Below, one piece after another: positions 20,048 through 27,856 of a stretch of 64,000 nucleotides of DNA. Each line of letters starts with the position of its first letter. The stretch's first letter is position 1. This DNA is from Catenulispora sp. MAP5-51 (GTDB lineage: Bacteria; Actinomycetota; Actinomycetes; Streptomycetales; Catenulisporaceae), in contig NZ_JBGCCH010000005.1 in the NCBI RefSeq assembly GCF_041261205.1, positions 1 through 64,000 on the forward strand, in the 5' to 3' direction. Below the pieces are notes generated by a model. It was not told the DNA's origin and did not search any database. It saw only the letters and a program-made list of their open reading frames with translations. A program made the translations under genes and the position numbers.

Positions 20048-20791
20048 GTGAGCACCGCACCGGTCTTCTTCTGGCAGGACACTGAGACGGCCGGCCGCGG
20101 TGCTCGTGTGCGTCTGGACGGTCCGGAGGGCCGCCACGCGGCCCTGGTGCGCCGGCTCGCCGCCGGGGAGCGCGTGGACCTGGCGAGCGGCCAGGGCGTG
20201 GTCGCCGAGTGCGTGGTGGCGGTGGCGCACAAGGACTGGCTGGAGCTGGACGTCCGGGACGTGGTGCGCACCCCGGCCCCGGAGCCCCGGATCACCGTGG
20301 TCCAGGCGCTGCCCAAGGGCGACCGCGGCGAGACCGCGGTCGAGACCATGACCGAGATCGGCGTCGACGCCGTGGTCCCGTGGGCGGCCAGCCGGTCGAT
20401 CGTGCAGTGGAAGGGCGAGCGCGGCGAGAAGGCGCTGAACAAGTGGCGGGCGACCGCCCGGGAGGCCGCGAAGCAGTCCCGCCGCGCCTGGTGGCCGGAG
20501 GTGACGGCGCTGCACTCGACCGCCGAGGTCGCCAAGCTGCTCGCGGACGCTGACCAGGCCCTGGTGCTGCATGAGGACGCTGAGACGCCGCTGGCGGGCC
20601 TGGACGTGGCCCGCACCGGCTCGGTGGTCCTGGTGATCGGCCCGGAGGGCTCCATCTCGCGCCAGGAGCTGGCGGCCTTCGAGGCGGCCGGCGCGCAGGT
20701 CTACAAGATGGGCCCGACGGTGCTGCGGACCTCGACGGCCGGGACCGCCGCGGCCACGGTGGTGCTGGCGAAGTCGGGGCGGTGGGGTTAG
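20048..20791 (+). CDS. rsmE: 16S rRNA (uracil-1498-N3)-methyltransferase RsmE
   Basis: A 247-residue SPOUT methyltransferase. The N-terminal PUA-like domain covers residues 1-75; the C-terminal knot contains LVIGPEGSISRQEL near residue 200 and KMGPTVLRTSTAGTAA near 225, both diagnostic for RsmE. It methylates U1498 in the decoding centre. The start is GTG, with AAAGGA about 6 nt upstream. It follows dnaJ by 76 nt, the usual actinobacterial order. Confidence 0.95.
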   Translation: MSTAPVFFWQDTETAGRGARVRLDGPEGRHAALVRRLAAGERVDLASGQGVVAECVVAVAHKDWLELDVRDVVRTPAPEPRITVVQALPKGDRGETAVETMTEIGVDAVVPWAASRSIVQWKGERGEKALNKWRATAREAAKQSRRAWWPEVTALHSTAEVAKLLADADQALVLHEDAETPLAGLDVARTGSVVLVIGPEGSISRQELAAFEAAGAQVYKMGPTVLRTSTAGTAAATVVLAKSGRWG

Positions 20792-20797
20792 CCGGGA

Positions 20798-21496
20798 TCA
20801 GCCCCTGTCCGACGCCGACGCCGATGCCGATGCCGATGCCGACATCGGTGCCGACGTTGATGCCGATACCGATGCCGGCGGGCGCATCCGGCGGGGATCA
20901 ACCAAGGTCGTGGCGACCATGGAGACCGCGAGCAGGGCCGCACCGCCGGCCGCGAACAGCGCGAAGCCCGTCGCGTCCGGCGTGTAGCGCAGGTGCAGGC
21001 GGGTGGCGGCGACCGCGACGATGCTGATCGGCAGGGTCGTGGCCAGCAGGCCGGACTTGGTGAAACCGAACCGGACGAACAGCGGGAACTGGATCGAGAC
21101 GGTCAGCGCGAACGCCGCCCAGGACAGCGTCACGACGGTCGCGACGGTGTGCCCGCTGAACGCGTCGTGCTGTTGCCGGGCCAGGATCAGCGCCACGGGT
21201 GTGCCGAGCCCAACGGTGACGGCGAAGACCGCCGTCGCCCACAGGTAGTGGCCGAGCAGGAGCGAGCGCCGGGTCAGGGGCAGGACGGCGTAGAGAGTCT
21301 CCAGGTCCGAACGGTCGGAGACCATGAACGGGAAGCCGGCGGTCGTCGCGGCGCACAGCAGGACCAGCCCCGGCACGATGACCTCCGGACGGTTGATCAT
21401 GATCGCCACCACCAGCAGCGGCGTGAAGATGACCTGGCGGCGGTAGGGCGCGATGGTGCGCAGATCCAGCAGGGCGGCGCGGGTGAGGGCTGTCAT
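20798..21496 (-). CDS. ABC-2 type transporter permease
   Basis: A 232-residue integral membrane protein with about six hydrophobic segments between residues 20 and 205, and the cytosolic segment DRSDLETLYAVLPLTRRSLLLG typical of the ABC2_membrane_5 family. The last 25 residues are a low-complexity Ser/Ala/Met tail produced by a 6-nt DNA repeat (GATGCC-like, 20815-20875), which is probably not functional. Its ATG overlaps the ATPase stop by 4 nt (ATGA), showing translational coupling. It is the last gene of a GntR-ATPase-permease cassette. Confidence 0.85.
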   Translation of the reverse strand: MTALTRAALLDLRTIAPYRRQVIFTPLLVVAIMINRPEVIVPGLVLLCAATTAGFPFMVSDRSDLETLYAVLPLTRRSLLLGHYLWATAVFAVTVGLGTPVALILARQQHDAFSGHTVATVVTLSWAAFALTVSIQFPLFVRFGFTKSGLLATTLPISIVAVAATRLHLRYTPDATGFALFAAGGAALLAVSMVATTLVDPRRMRPPASVSASTSAPMSASASASASASDRG

Positions 21497-22377
21497 GAGT
21501 ACTCCTCGGCGGGGACGCGGGTGTTCTCGCGCGATCCGATGTGGACGGCGATCTCCTCCAGGCTGGGCGGATCGATCACGACCCGGTCGCCGAGCAGCCC
21601 GGCGTCCTCGGTGGCGACCATCGCCTCCACGCCGACGCCGGTGCGCCGGAGCCCGATGAGCGGGACGCCGACGACGTCCGCGAGGTCGTCCGGGCCGCCG
21701 CGCACGATGCGGAAGCCGTCCAGGATCTCGTCCTTGGTCCCGGTGGCGACGATCCGGCCGTCGTGGATGAGCGTCAGGTAGTCGCCGATGCGCTCCAGGT
21801 CGGAGGTGATGTGCGTGGAGAACAGGATGCTGTGCCGCTCGTCGGTGAGGAAGTCGCCGAGGATCTGGGACAGCTCGTCGCGGGCCACCGGGTCCAGCCC
21901 GCTGGTCGGCTCGTCGAAGACGAGCAGCCGGGCGCGGTGCGACAGCGCGATCGCGATCATGAGCTTCACGGCCATGCCGCGCGACAGGTCCTTGACCCGG
22001 GCCCGGGCGTCCAGGCCGAACCCGTCGAGCAGGTCGTGGTACCGCGCGGTGTCCCAGCGGTCGTAGAACGGCCCGACGGCCCGTTCCACCTCGCTCAGCC
22101 GCCATTCCCCGACCAGGTAGGTGTGGTCCAGCACCACCCCCACGTCCTGCCGGAGCGCGACCGGGGCCGGGACCCGGTGCCCGAGCACCTCGATCTCGCC
22201 CCGCTCGATCCGCTGCATCCCCAGCAGGCACCGGATCGAGGTGGTCTTGCCGGCGCCGTTGGCCCCGACGAACCCCATGACATAACCCTGCGGAAGCGCG
22301 AAGCTGACGTCCCGCAGCCGGAATCGGCCCACTGTGGTCTGCACTCCGCGGAAGGCGAAGGCGAACTCTGGTTCCAC
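21493..22377 (-). CDS. ABC transporter ATP-binding protein
   Basis: A 294-residue ATPase: Walker A GANGAGKTTS, signature LSRGMAVKL (variant of LSGGQ), Walker B RLLVFDEPTSGLD and the H-loop STHITSD. The signature loop reads DLSRGM, as in several YtrB/EcsA-like exporters. The GTG at 22377 is chosen, with GGGGGAA about 8 nt upstream; longer readings start inside an 11-bp tandem repeat whose period is not a multiple of three. It forms an exporter with the overlapping permease; the substrate is unknown but the GntR partner suggests response to an envelope or antibiotic signal. Confidence 0.88.
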   Translation of the reverse strand: MEPEFAFAFRGVQTTVGRFRLRDVSFALPQGYVMGFVGANGAGKTTSIRCLLGMQRIERGEIEVLGHRVPAPVALRQDVGVVLDHTYLVGEWRLSEVERAVGPFYDRWDTARYHDLLDGFGLDARARVKDLSRGMAVKLMIAIALSHRARLLVFDEPTSGLDPVARDELSQILGDFLTDERHSILFSTHITSDLERIGDYLTLIHDGRIVATGTKDEILDGFRIVRGGPDDLADVVGVPLIGLRRTGVGVEAMVATEDAGLLGDRVVIDPPSLEEIAVHIGSRENTRVPAEEYS

Positions 22378-22400
22378 CGGCGGTTCCCCCTGTGTCGTGT

Positions 22401-22466
22401 CGGTGTCGTATCGGCGTCGCATTGGCGTTGTATCGGTGCCGCATCGGTGTCGCATCGGTGTCGCAT
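22401..22466. repeat. Six tandem 11-bp units between GntR and ABC genes
   Basis: Consensus CGGTGTCGCAT is repeated head to tail six times (units at 22401, 22412, 22423, 22434, 22445 and 22456). The 11-bp period is about one helical turn and is incompatible with a conserved protein extension. Confidence 0.85.
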
Positions 22467-22482
22467 CGGCCGGCAAGCGATG

Positions 22483-22875
22483 TCAGGAAGCGGGTTCCTG
22501 CTGCTCGGCCCGGATCAGCGTGTCGAGGATCTCCACGAGGTCGTCGCGGCTCAGCCCGGCCGGGCCGGCGGCGTCGAGCGCCGCCTGGAGCCCGGCCTCC
22601 ACCTGCCGGACCCGCTGCTCGCGGATCAGCCCGCGGTCCAGCGGCTGGACGAAGGCGCCCTTGCCGGGCACGGTCGCGATGAACCCCTCGGCGGCCAGCT
22701 CGGTGTAGGCGCGCGTGGTGGTGATGACGCTGATCCGCAGGTCGCGTGCCAGCGCCCGGACCGACGGCAGGGCCGCGCCCTCCTCGAGGCCGCCGCCCAG
22801 GATCGCCGCCCCGATCTGTTCCTTGATCTGCTCGTAGAGCGGCACTTGGGAGCTGTTCGACAAGACGACTCGCAT
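22483..22875 (-). CDS. GntR family (YtrA-type) transcriptional regulator
   Basis: A 130-residue repressor-like protein. The winged helix (residues 1-75) includes PLYEQIKEQIGAAIL, LPSVRALARDLRIS and the wing GKGAFV; only a short helical dimerisation tail follows, as in the YtrA subfamily. Such regulators are encoded next to, and control, ABC exporters. The ATG at 22875 is chosen, with GAGGAAGGG just upstream; an ORF reaching to 23193 is not supported. It leads the cassette with the ATPase and permease, and a palindromic site lies 30 nt upstream of its start. Confidence 0.87.
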   Translation of the reverse strand: MRVVLSNSSQVPLYEQIKEQIGAAILGGGLEEGAALPSVRALARDLRISVITTTRAYTELAAEGFIATVPGKGAFVQPLDRGLIREQRVRQVEAGLQAALDAAGPAGLSRDDLVEILDTLIRAEQQEPAS

Positions 22876-22904
22876 GGCACCCTTCCTCGGCCCCGCGGGT
22901 TTAT

Positions 22905-22927
22905 CTGTACATGCACAATATATACAG
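22905..22927 (-). promoter_or_regulatory. Putative GntR/YtrA operator and promoter
   Basis: Inverted repeat CTGTA-N13-TACAG in an AT-rich patch that stands out from the 70% GC background. On the minus strand TATATT lies inside it and could be part of the promoter. Position just upstream of the GntR gene suggests autoregulation. Confidence 0.5.
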
Positions 22928-23074
22928 TCAGCACAGTAGGGGCGCAAGGCGCGCGTCCTAGTCTGGATGGCGCAGTGGGCGGCGCGACCTGATAGTTCGG
23001 CTGTTCGACTGGAGGGGATCACACACTCAGCCGTGCCCCGGCGACCGTGGGCACGCGGCGAGAGGAAGCCCCCC

Positions 23075-23398
23075 ATGTCCGTGATTCTGACGCTGAAGTT
23101 CTCCGGGAATCCGCAGGCGATGGAGCAGTACGCGAAGGACAACGCGGAGAAGCTCCACGGCGTCGTCGAGGCGGCGAAGCGCCACGGCCTCATCGCGCAC
23201 CGGTTCTACGGCTCCGAAGACGGAAACAGCATCGTGGCACTCGACGAGTGGCCGGACAGGCAGAGCTTCGAGGCGTTCTTCGCCGAGCAGCAGTCCCAGA
23301 TCGCGCCGATCATGGAGGGCGCGCAGGTCACCGGACAGCCCGAGCCGATCTTCTGGGAGGAACTGAAGACCGGCGACGCTTACGGGTGGGGATCCTGA
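23075..23398 (+). CDS. Small dimeric alpha/beta-barrel (ABM-like) protein
   Basis: A 107-residue protein: MSVILTLKFSGNPQAMEQYA, a central helix and a beta strand VALDEWPDRQSFEAFF, the pattern of antibiotic-biosynthesis-monooxygenase-like ferredoxin folds. No catalytic residue can be assigned. AGAGGAAG lies about 8 nt before the ATG; an in-frame start at 22967 has no ribosome site. It is divergent from the GntR gene and converges on a GNAT gene 1 nt away. Confidence 0.7.
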   Translation: MSVILTLKFSGNPQAMEQYAKDNAEKLHGVVEAAKRHGLIAHRFYGSEDGNSIVALDEWPDRQSFEAFFAEQQSQIAPIMEGAQVTGQPEPIFWEELKTGDAYGWGS

Positions 23399-23399
23399 A

Positions 23400-23900
23400 C
23401 TACAGCCCCAGCCGCATGTGGCGGTTGGTCACCGCGTAACCGAGGCTCTTGTAGAGCCGGTAGGCCCGATCATTCGCGCCGTGCACGTTCAGCGCGACGG
23501 TCTGGGCGCCGAGGGCGCGCGCCGCGGCTGCCGCGGCCTGCATGACGGCCCGGCCGTAGCCCTCGCCCTGTACGTCGGGGCTGACGTGGATGTCGTAGAT
23601 GAAGGCCTCGGTCGCGGGGCCTTCATCCACGGCGGTCCGCAGGGCTATCCACAGCGCGCCGATCTCACGCCCGGTCCGGGCGTCGCGGGCGATCCACAGA
23701 TGGTTCGCGTGGCTGTCGACGCCGGCCGGGAGCAGGCCCCGGGTCACGTTCAGCGCCTGCCGCTCGGCGGTCTCGGGGGCCCAGTGCCCTTCGCCGACCT
23801 GGGCCGCCGCATAACCGGTCACCATCTTCGCTTCCCAGGCTGGGTATTCGTCGGCTGTCATCGGGTCCAGGCGTACGTTCCTGGTCGGCTTCGTCGTCAT
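23400..23900 (-). CDS. GNAT family N-acetyltransferase
   Basis: A 166-residue GNAT with motif A VSPDVQGEGYGRAVMQ around residue 108 and the C-terminal NDRAYRLYKSLGYAVTNRHM. The substrate is unknown. The next gene upstream, the dimethylformamidase-like gene, also reads on the minus strand but ends 24 nt past this start, so the two are close neighbours and may share a transcript. TACATT lies 8 nt before the ATG. Confidence 0.82.
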   Translation of the reverse strand: MTTKPTRNVRLDPMTADEYPAWEAKMVTGYAAAQVGEGHWAPETAERQALNVTRGLLPAGVDSHANHLWIARDARTGREIGALWIALRTAVDEGPATEAFIYDIHVSPDVQGEGYGRAVMQAAAAAARALGAQTVALNVHGANDRAYRLYKSLGYAVTNRHMRLGL

Positions 23901-23924
23901 GGCGCCCGAATGTACCGCTGCCGG

Positions 23925-25430
23925 CTACGGCCGCTTCAGAGTGCGCTTCACCTTGCGGCCCACCCGCTTCACCACCGGCTTGGCCTTCGCGGACACCGCC
24001 GAGGGGCTGGCCTCGCGCTTCACGGCCGCGGTCAGGGCGGCGCGCCGGCGGGCCGAGCGGGAGGCCAGGCCGTCCCCGGCGGCGATGCGCGCCAGCAGCG
24101 CGGCGGTCGCGGCCTCGATGCGCGGGTCGGCGAAGCCCTCCCGGCCCAGGGCCATCGGCCAGAAGAAGGTCCCGGCGTCGAAGACCCACGCGCCGCTGGG
24201 CTTGCGGTGCAGCACGGTCTGCTGCTCGCGGGTGCCGTCGGCGCCGTCGGTGTAGGGCGAGCGGGCCAGGACGGCGAACTCGGTGCCGTCAGCCTTCTGG
24301 TACTTGTCGTGGACCGCGTCGGCCTCTCCGCCGACCAGGCCGGGGAAGGTGTCGCCCTCGCTCACGCCGGCCGCCTGCCAGAACCAGTGGTCGGCGTTCG
24401 TGACCACCAGCGGGGCGTCGCCCTTGACCAGGCTGACGTACTGCGCGCCCAGCAGTTCCTGCTCGGGCAGCCGCAGATCGCGCCACATCACCGTCTGCCC
24501 GGGGCGCTTGGTCTTGACCGGGTCCCGGCGGGACTTGAAGCAGGTGATCGTGGTGCCCTCGTAGCGGATGTGCCAGTAGACGTTGTTCGCCTGCAGGAAC
24601 ACCGTCGAGACGCCCGAGTCCTGGGCCTTCACCAGGGACTTGCGCATGCTCGCCGACCAGTACTCGTCGTGGCCGGGGAAGATCAGGCCCTTGTGGTTCA
24701 GCGGGTCGACGCGGCCCCGGTCCAGGTCCTCGCTCGTCGCGTACTCCATGTCGTAGCCCTGACGCTCGGCCCAGACCACGAAGTCGTGGACCCGCTCGGC
24801 CTCGCGCGGCATCCCGGTCAGCTCGTAGGGGCGCTGGAAGGAGACCGAGGACGCGCGCAGTTTGCTGGCCTGCTCGCCGCTCTCGTCGAAGCCGTAGTAG
24901 AGGTTCTTTCCGCGCGCGTTGTCGAACGGGTACATGTTGTAGGCCTGGTAGCAGGCGAAGGGCACGACCACCAGCCAGCTCGCGCGGCGGTGCAGATCGC
25001 GCACGGTGAAGGGCACGTAGTTGGCGCCCGCTGCGCCCTCTGCGTCCCTTGCGGTCCGCAGGACCGCGAGGTAGGCCCCGGACTTCCAGTCGGCCGGGAC
25101 GTTGAGCCGCCACGTCGGCTCCCACAGACAGGTGATCATCCCGGTCTCCGGGTCCGTCACCGGCTCGGGCTGCGGTACCGCGGCGACCGGCGTGCTGCTG
25201 CCGAGCAGGCCCGCGCGGTGGTCCCCGTAGGCGCCGACCCGGTAGATCTCGACCGTGACGTCCTGCGGCTCGGCCACGGAGATGTGGAAGTCGAGCGACT
25301 CCCCGGGGGCCACGGCGGTGGCCGAAGCGAAACCCTTGACCGCGGCCCGGGCGTCGTCGCCCAGGTCCGGGACGTCGGGCGTGGTGCCGATCGCGGCGGC
25401 GGTCGGGGCGAAACCGTCCAGGAGGCGCAT
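23925..25430 (-). CDS. N,N-dimethylformamidase large-subunit-like protein with basic C-terminal tail
   Basis: A 501-residue protein. The bulk (residues 30-430) matches the C-terminal domain of N,N-dimethylformamidase beta chains: an immunoglobulin-like first part, then ACYQAYNMYPFDN near residue 160, PGHDEYWSASMR near 255 and NADHWFWQAAG near 345. The family includes secreted or cytosolic hydrolases of unknown substrate; no signal peptide is visible here. The last 50 residues are strongly basic (KPVVKRVGRKVKRTLKRP), as if to bind nucleic acid or the membrane. It diverges from the HIT gene. Confidence 0.75.
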   Translation of the reverse strand: MRLLDGFAPTAAAIGTTPDVPDLGDDARAAVKGFASATAVAPGESLDFHISVAEPQDVTVEIYRVGAYGDHRAGLLGSSTPVAAVPQPEPVTDPETGMITCLWEPTWRLNVPADWKSGAYLAVLRTARDAEGAAGANYVPFTVRDLHRRASWLVVVPFACYQAYNMYPFDNARGKNLYYGFDESGEQASKLRASSVSFQRPYELTGMPREAERVHDFVVWAERQGYDMEYATSEDLDRGRVDPLNHKGLIFPGHDEYWSASMRKSLVKAQDSGVSTVFLQANNVYWHIRYEGTTITCFKSRRDPVKTKRPGQTVMWRDLRLPEQELLGAQYVSLVKGDAPLVVTNADHWFWQAAGVSEGDTFPGLVGGEADAVHDKYQKADGTEFAVLARSPYTDGADGTREQQTVLHRKPSGAWVFDAGTFFWPMALGREGFADPRIEAATAALLARIAAGDGLASRSARRRAALTAAVKREASPSAVSAKAKPVVKRVGRKVKRTLKRP

Positions 25431-25510
25431 GGTGCCGTAGCCTATCGCCGGAAAACCACCCGATCAGCAGAGCACCAAGTACAGCCCAACGGGCGCCCCA
25501 GGAGGACACG

Positions 25511-25873
25511 ATGGCCGACGGCCGACCGCAACCCGACTGTCTCTTCTGCAAGATCGTGGCCGGCGAGATCCCGGCGACGGTGGTCCGCGAGACGGAGCTC
25601 ACCGTCGCGTTCAAGGACATAAACCCGCAGGCGCCGGTCCACGACCTCATCGTGCCGCGGGCGCACTACGCCAACGCCGCCGAACTCGCCGCCGAGGCGC
25701 CCGACCTGGCCGCCGCGCTGTTGGTCGAGGCGCGCGAGGTGGCGAAGGCGGAGGGGATCGCGGCGGACGGCTACCGGACCGTGTTCAACACCGACGCCCA
25801 CGCCGGGCAGACGGTGTTCCACGTCCACGCGCACGTGCTCGGCGGCGATTTCCTCGCGCACTTCGGGACCTGA
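25511..25873 (+). CDS. HIT family nucleotide-binding protein (HINT-like)
   Basis: A 120-residue HIT protein: N-terminal DCLFCKIVAGEIPATVV and the histidine triad HVHAHVLGG near residue 107. The middle position is Ala where Leu is common (HVHLH). HINT proteins hydrolyse nucleoside phosphoramidates. In many actinobacteria this gene stands between rsmE and phoH; here accessory genes separate them. A long hairpin 8 nt after the stop probably ends its transcript. Confidence 0.92.
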   Translation: MADGRPQPDCLFCKIVAGEIPATVVRETELTVAFKDINPQAPVHDLIVPRAHYANAAELAAEAPDLAAALLVEAREVAKAEGIAADGYRTVFNTDAHAGQTVFHVHAHVLGGDFLAHFGT

Positions 25874-25880
25874 GCGGGCG

Positions 25881-25976
25881 CCAGAGCTGCCCCGTCGCTA
25901 AACGGGGTAGCTCTGGATGGGGCAGCTCTGGACGGGGCAGCTTTGATCGGGACAGCGCCGGCCGGGACGGCTAGAC
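25881..25976 (+). terminator. Terminator hairpin merged with 15-bp tandem repeats after the HIT gene
   Basis: A 15-bp stem with one wobble pair (25881-25895 with 25902-25916, loop 6 nt) forms the hairpin. Its right arm, ACGGGGTAGCTCTGG, is the first of about five degenerate 15-bp units reaching 25976. Repeat growth has apparently copied the terminator arm. Confidence 0.75.
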
Positions 25977-26324
25977 CTTGCCGCCGCCCTCACAGGTCAG
26001 CTTGGTCGTGCCCGAGTGCGTCCCCGCGGAGTCGGTCCAGCTGACGGTGATGTAGTACGGCAGCGAACCGTCGACGCAGGTGCCCCAGAGCTCGCCGGTT
26101 CCCTGGCCGCGGGTGATGGGCGCCCCGCTCCAGGTGAGGTACGGGTTGCCGGGGACGTAGTACTCGCAGTTGTAGTACGAGATGTTCTTCTGCGTGGTCT
26201 GCCCGGCCTGCTCGCAGGACGGCGGGGCGGCGGTGTCCGCCGTCGCGCTGCTCGGAGCGAAAGCCACGAAGCCGGCCGCCGCCGTCACGGCGATCCCCGT
26301 CGCGAAGATCCTTCTTGCACGCAT
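25971..26324 (-). CDS. Small secreted protein with four cysteines
   Basis: A 117-residue protein with a Sec signal peptide (residues 1-30, AxA-like SATADTA cleavage region). The mature part of about 87 residues is Tyr/Trp/Gly-rich and contains C38, C53, C82 and C109 or so (SCEQAGQ, YYNCEYY, WGTCVDG, LTCEGG), likely two disulphides. No family is recognised. It lies 130 bp downstream of the adenylosuccinate-synthetase-like gene on the same strand but probably has its own promoter. Confidence 0.65.
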   Translation of the reverse strand: MRARRIFATGIAVTAAAGFVAFAPSSATADTAAPPSCEQAGQTTQKNISYYNCEYYVPGNPYLTWSGAPITRGQGTGELWGTCVDGSLPYYITVSWTDSAGTHSGTTKLTCEGGGKV

Positions 26325-26454
26325 ACGAGCCTCCTGACAGAGGTGGGATGGTGCCGAGTCGGTCCTGTTCGACCTCGGTTCATCGTAGTGACCCGCCGAT
26401 GAACGTCAATGTTCTGATTCGCTCCCGTTCCGGGGCGCCCTGCCGTGCGCCGCA

Positions 26455-27843
26455 CTATTTCGCGCAGGGCAGGCGCGCGGCCTTCTCCCGCCACGTCGGG
26501 CCCGAGGAGACCACGCCGACCGGCGTCCCCAGCGCCTGTCCGATGACGTCCGGCCAGTCCCGCTCGTCCTGCGGGCCGTCCTCGTACACCGGCGTGCACG
26601 ACGACACGGTCTTGGTGAGCAGCCGCTGATAGTCCAGGTCCGGCATCAGGCTGCGCGGGAGCTTCTCCATGGCCGGCACGTCCGCCGAGGCCTGGTAGGC
26701 CCGGCACAGGCGCCGGCCCTTCGCCCGAACGTCCGCGTGCGTGACCACCAACGCGTCGGCCCCGCCGCACACGTCGAGCGCGTAGCGATGCGCCACCGCG
26801 TCGAAGTGCCCGATCCGGAACGCCCCCTGCCACGTTCCGGCCTCGTTGTGCGGTTCCGGCAGCGTCGGGGCCAGGGCCGCGTCCTCGGAGACGAACGGTC
26901 CGGCGCCGTGCCGGGTGCTGTAGGTGCGGACCACGCCGAGGCGCGCGGCGCTCTCGACTTCTTGGCCGGACTCCTTCAGCAACGCCTCGGCGTTGGCGAA
27001 GGTGGTCGTCGACCACGTCGTGTGCGGGTGGAAGCCGTACCACTCGTCGAGCAGGACGCCCTGTGCGCCCTCGAAGACGCAGGGCCCGGATTCCAGGAGC
27101 GCGGCGAGATACCCTCCGCACTCCTCGTCCACGATCCGCACCCGCTGTGCGAACGCCTGGTAGACGTCCGCGCAGAACTCCGGGCTCGGCAGATCGGCGG
27201 GCAGACGCAATCCGGACAGCTCCAGATCGGCCGCGATGCGGGCGCGCAGCGCTGTCAGCTTCCTGACCAGCGTGGCGCGGTCCCGGCAGTCCCCCACGCG
27301 CGGTGGCATATCGGGCGAGACGGCCAGGGAGAAAGAGACCGTCTCGCCGATCCCCATGCCGCAGGTGCCGTGGCGGGTCGACCCGGGGGTGCGGTCTCGG
27401 GCGGATTCGCGTACACGGTTCGCGGCACGGTGGTACGGGGTGGTGATGAGCGCGCGGGAGTCTGCCGACAGCAGGGCGAACGGGTTGGGGATGCCGAGTT
27501 CGGCCAGGTGCGCGGCCTCGGCGGCCAGCGCGAAGGGTTCGACGAGCACGAAGCGGGACAGGTGCGTCGGCACGCCGTGGAAGGTGCCGGCGCCGAACTG
27601 CGCGAAGGTGTGGTGGCGGCCGTCGGGGGTGACCACGTTGTGGCCGGCCTGCGCGCCGCCGTTGAAGCGGACGACGGCGCGGATCCGTGACGCGGTGCGG
27701 GAATCAGTGCGGGAATCAGTGCGGTATTCGGTGCGGGAATCGGTGTGTCCGGGGGAGCAGAGCCAGTCCACGGTCGAGCCCTTGCCGGCGTCGCCGTAGC
27801 CCAGGTCCACGACGATCGCGTGCTTCCTGCCGATCAGGTCCAT
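26455..27843 (-). CDS. Divergent adenylosuccinate synthetase-like protein
   Basis: A 462-residue PurA-fold protein. The P-loop-like GYGDAGKGS (residues 15-23, catalytic Asp D18) replaces canonical GDEGKGK; FNGGAQAGHN follows with the catalytic His H68; HGTCGMGIGET, FEGAQGVLLD, TYSTRHGAGPF and GHFDAVAHRY match later PurA motifs in order. It therefore probably ligates aspartate to a GTP-activated nucleotide-like substrate, but IMP cannot be assumed. An insertion at residues 33-53 is a TDSR repeat made by four 12-bp DNA units. It begins 13 nt after the VWA gene, so the two form an operon. The housekeeping purA is expected elsewhere. Confidence 0.8.
   Translation of the reverse strand: MDLIGRKHAIVVDLGYGDAGKGSTVDWLCSPGHTDSRTEYRTDSRTDSRTASRIRAVVRFNGGAQAGHNVVTPDGRHHTFAQFGAGTFHGVPTHLSRFVLVEPFALAAEAAHLAELGIPNPFALLSADSRALITTPYHRAANRVRESARDRTPGSTRHGTCGMGIGETVSFSLAVSPDMPPRVGDCRDRATLVRKLTALRARIAADLELSGLRLPADLPSPEFCADVYQAFAQRVRIVDEECGGYLAALLESGPCVFEGAQGVLLDEWYGFHPHTTWSTTTFANAEALLKESGQEVESAARLGVVRTYSTRHGAGPFVSEDAALAPTLPEPHNEAGTWQGAFRIGHFDAVAHRYALDVCGGADALVVTHADVRAKGRRLCRAYQASADVPAMEKLPRSLMPDLDYQRLLTKTVSSCTPVYEDGPQDERDWPDVIGQALGTPVGVVSSGPTWREKAARLPCAK
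27695..27742. repeat. Four 12-bp units inside the PurA-like gene
   Basis: GTGCGGGAATCA-type units at 27695, 27707, 27719 and 27731 are in frame and encode the Arg/Ser/Thr-Asp insertion near the nucleotide-binding loop. Confidence 0.85.
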
Positions 27844-27856
27844 GGTCAGGGCTCTC

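Noticed and set aside
22401-22466. Possible CRISPR array
   Set aside because: Units are contiguous without spacers; the same holds for every other repeat cluster in the window. No cas gene is present.
22378-22476. N-terminal extension of the ABC ATPase (starting at 22476)
   Set aside because: It consists only of the 11-bp repeat read in three frames; a GTG with a good ribosome site at 22377 starts exactly at the ATPase fold.
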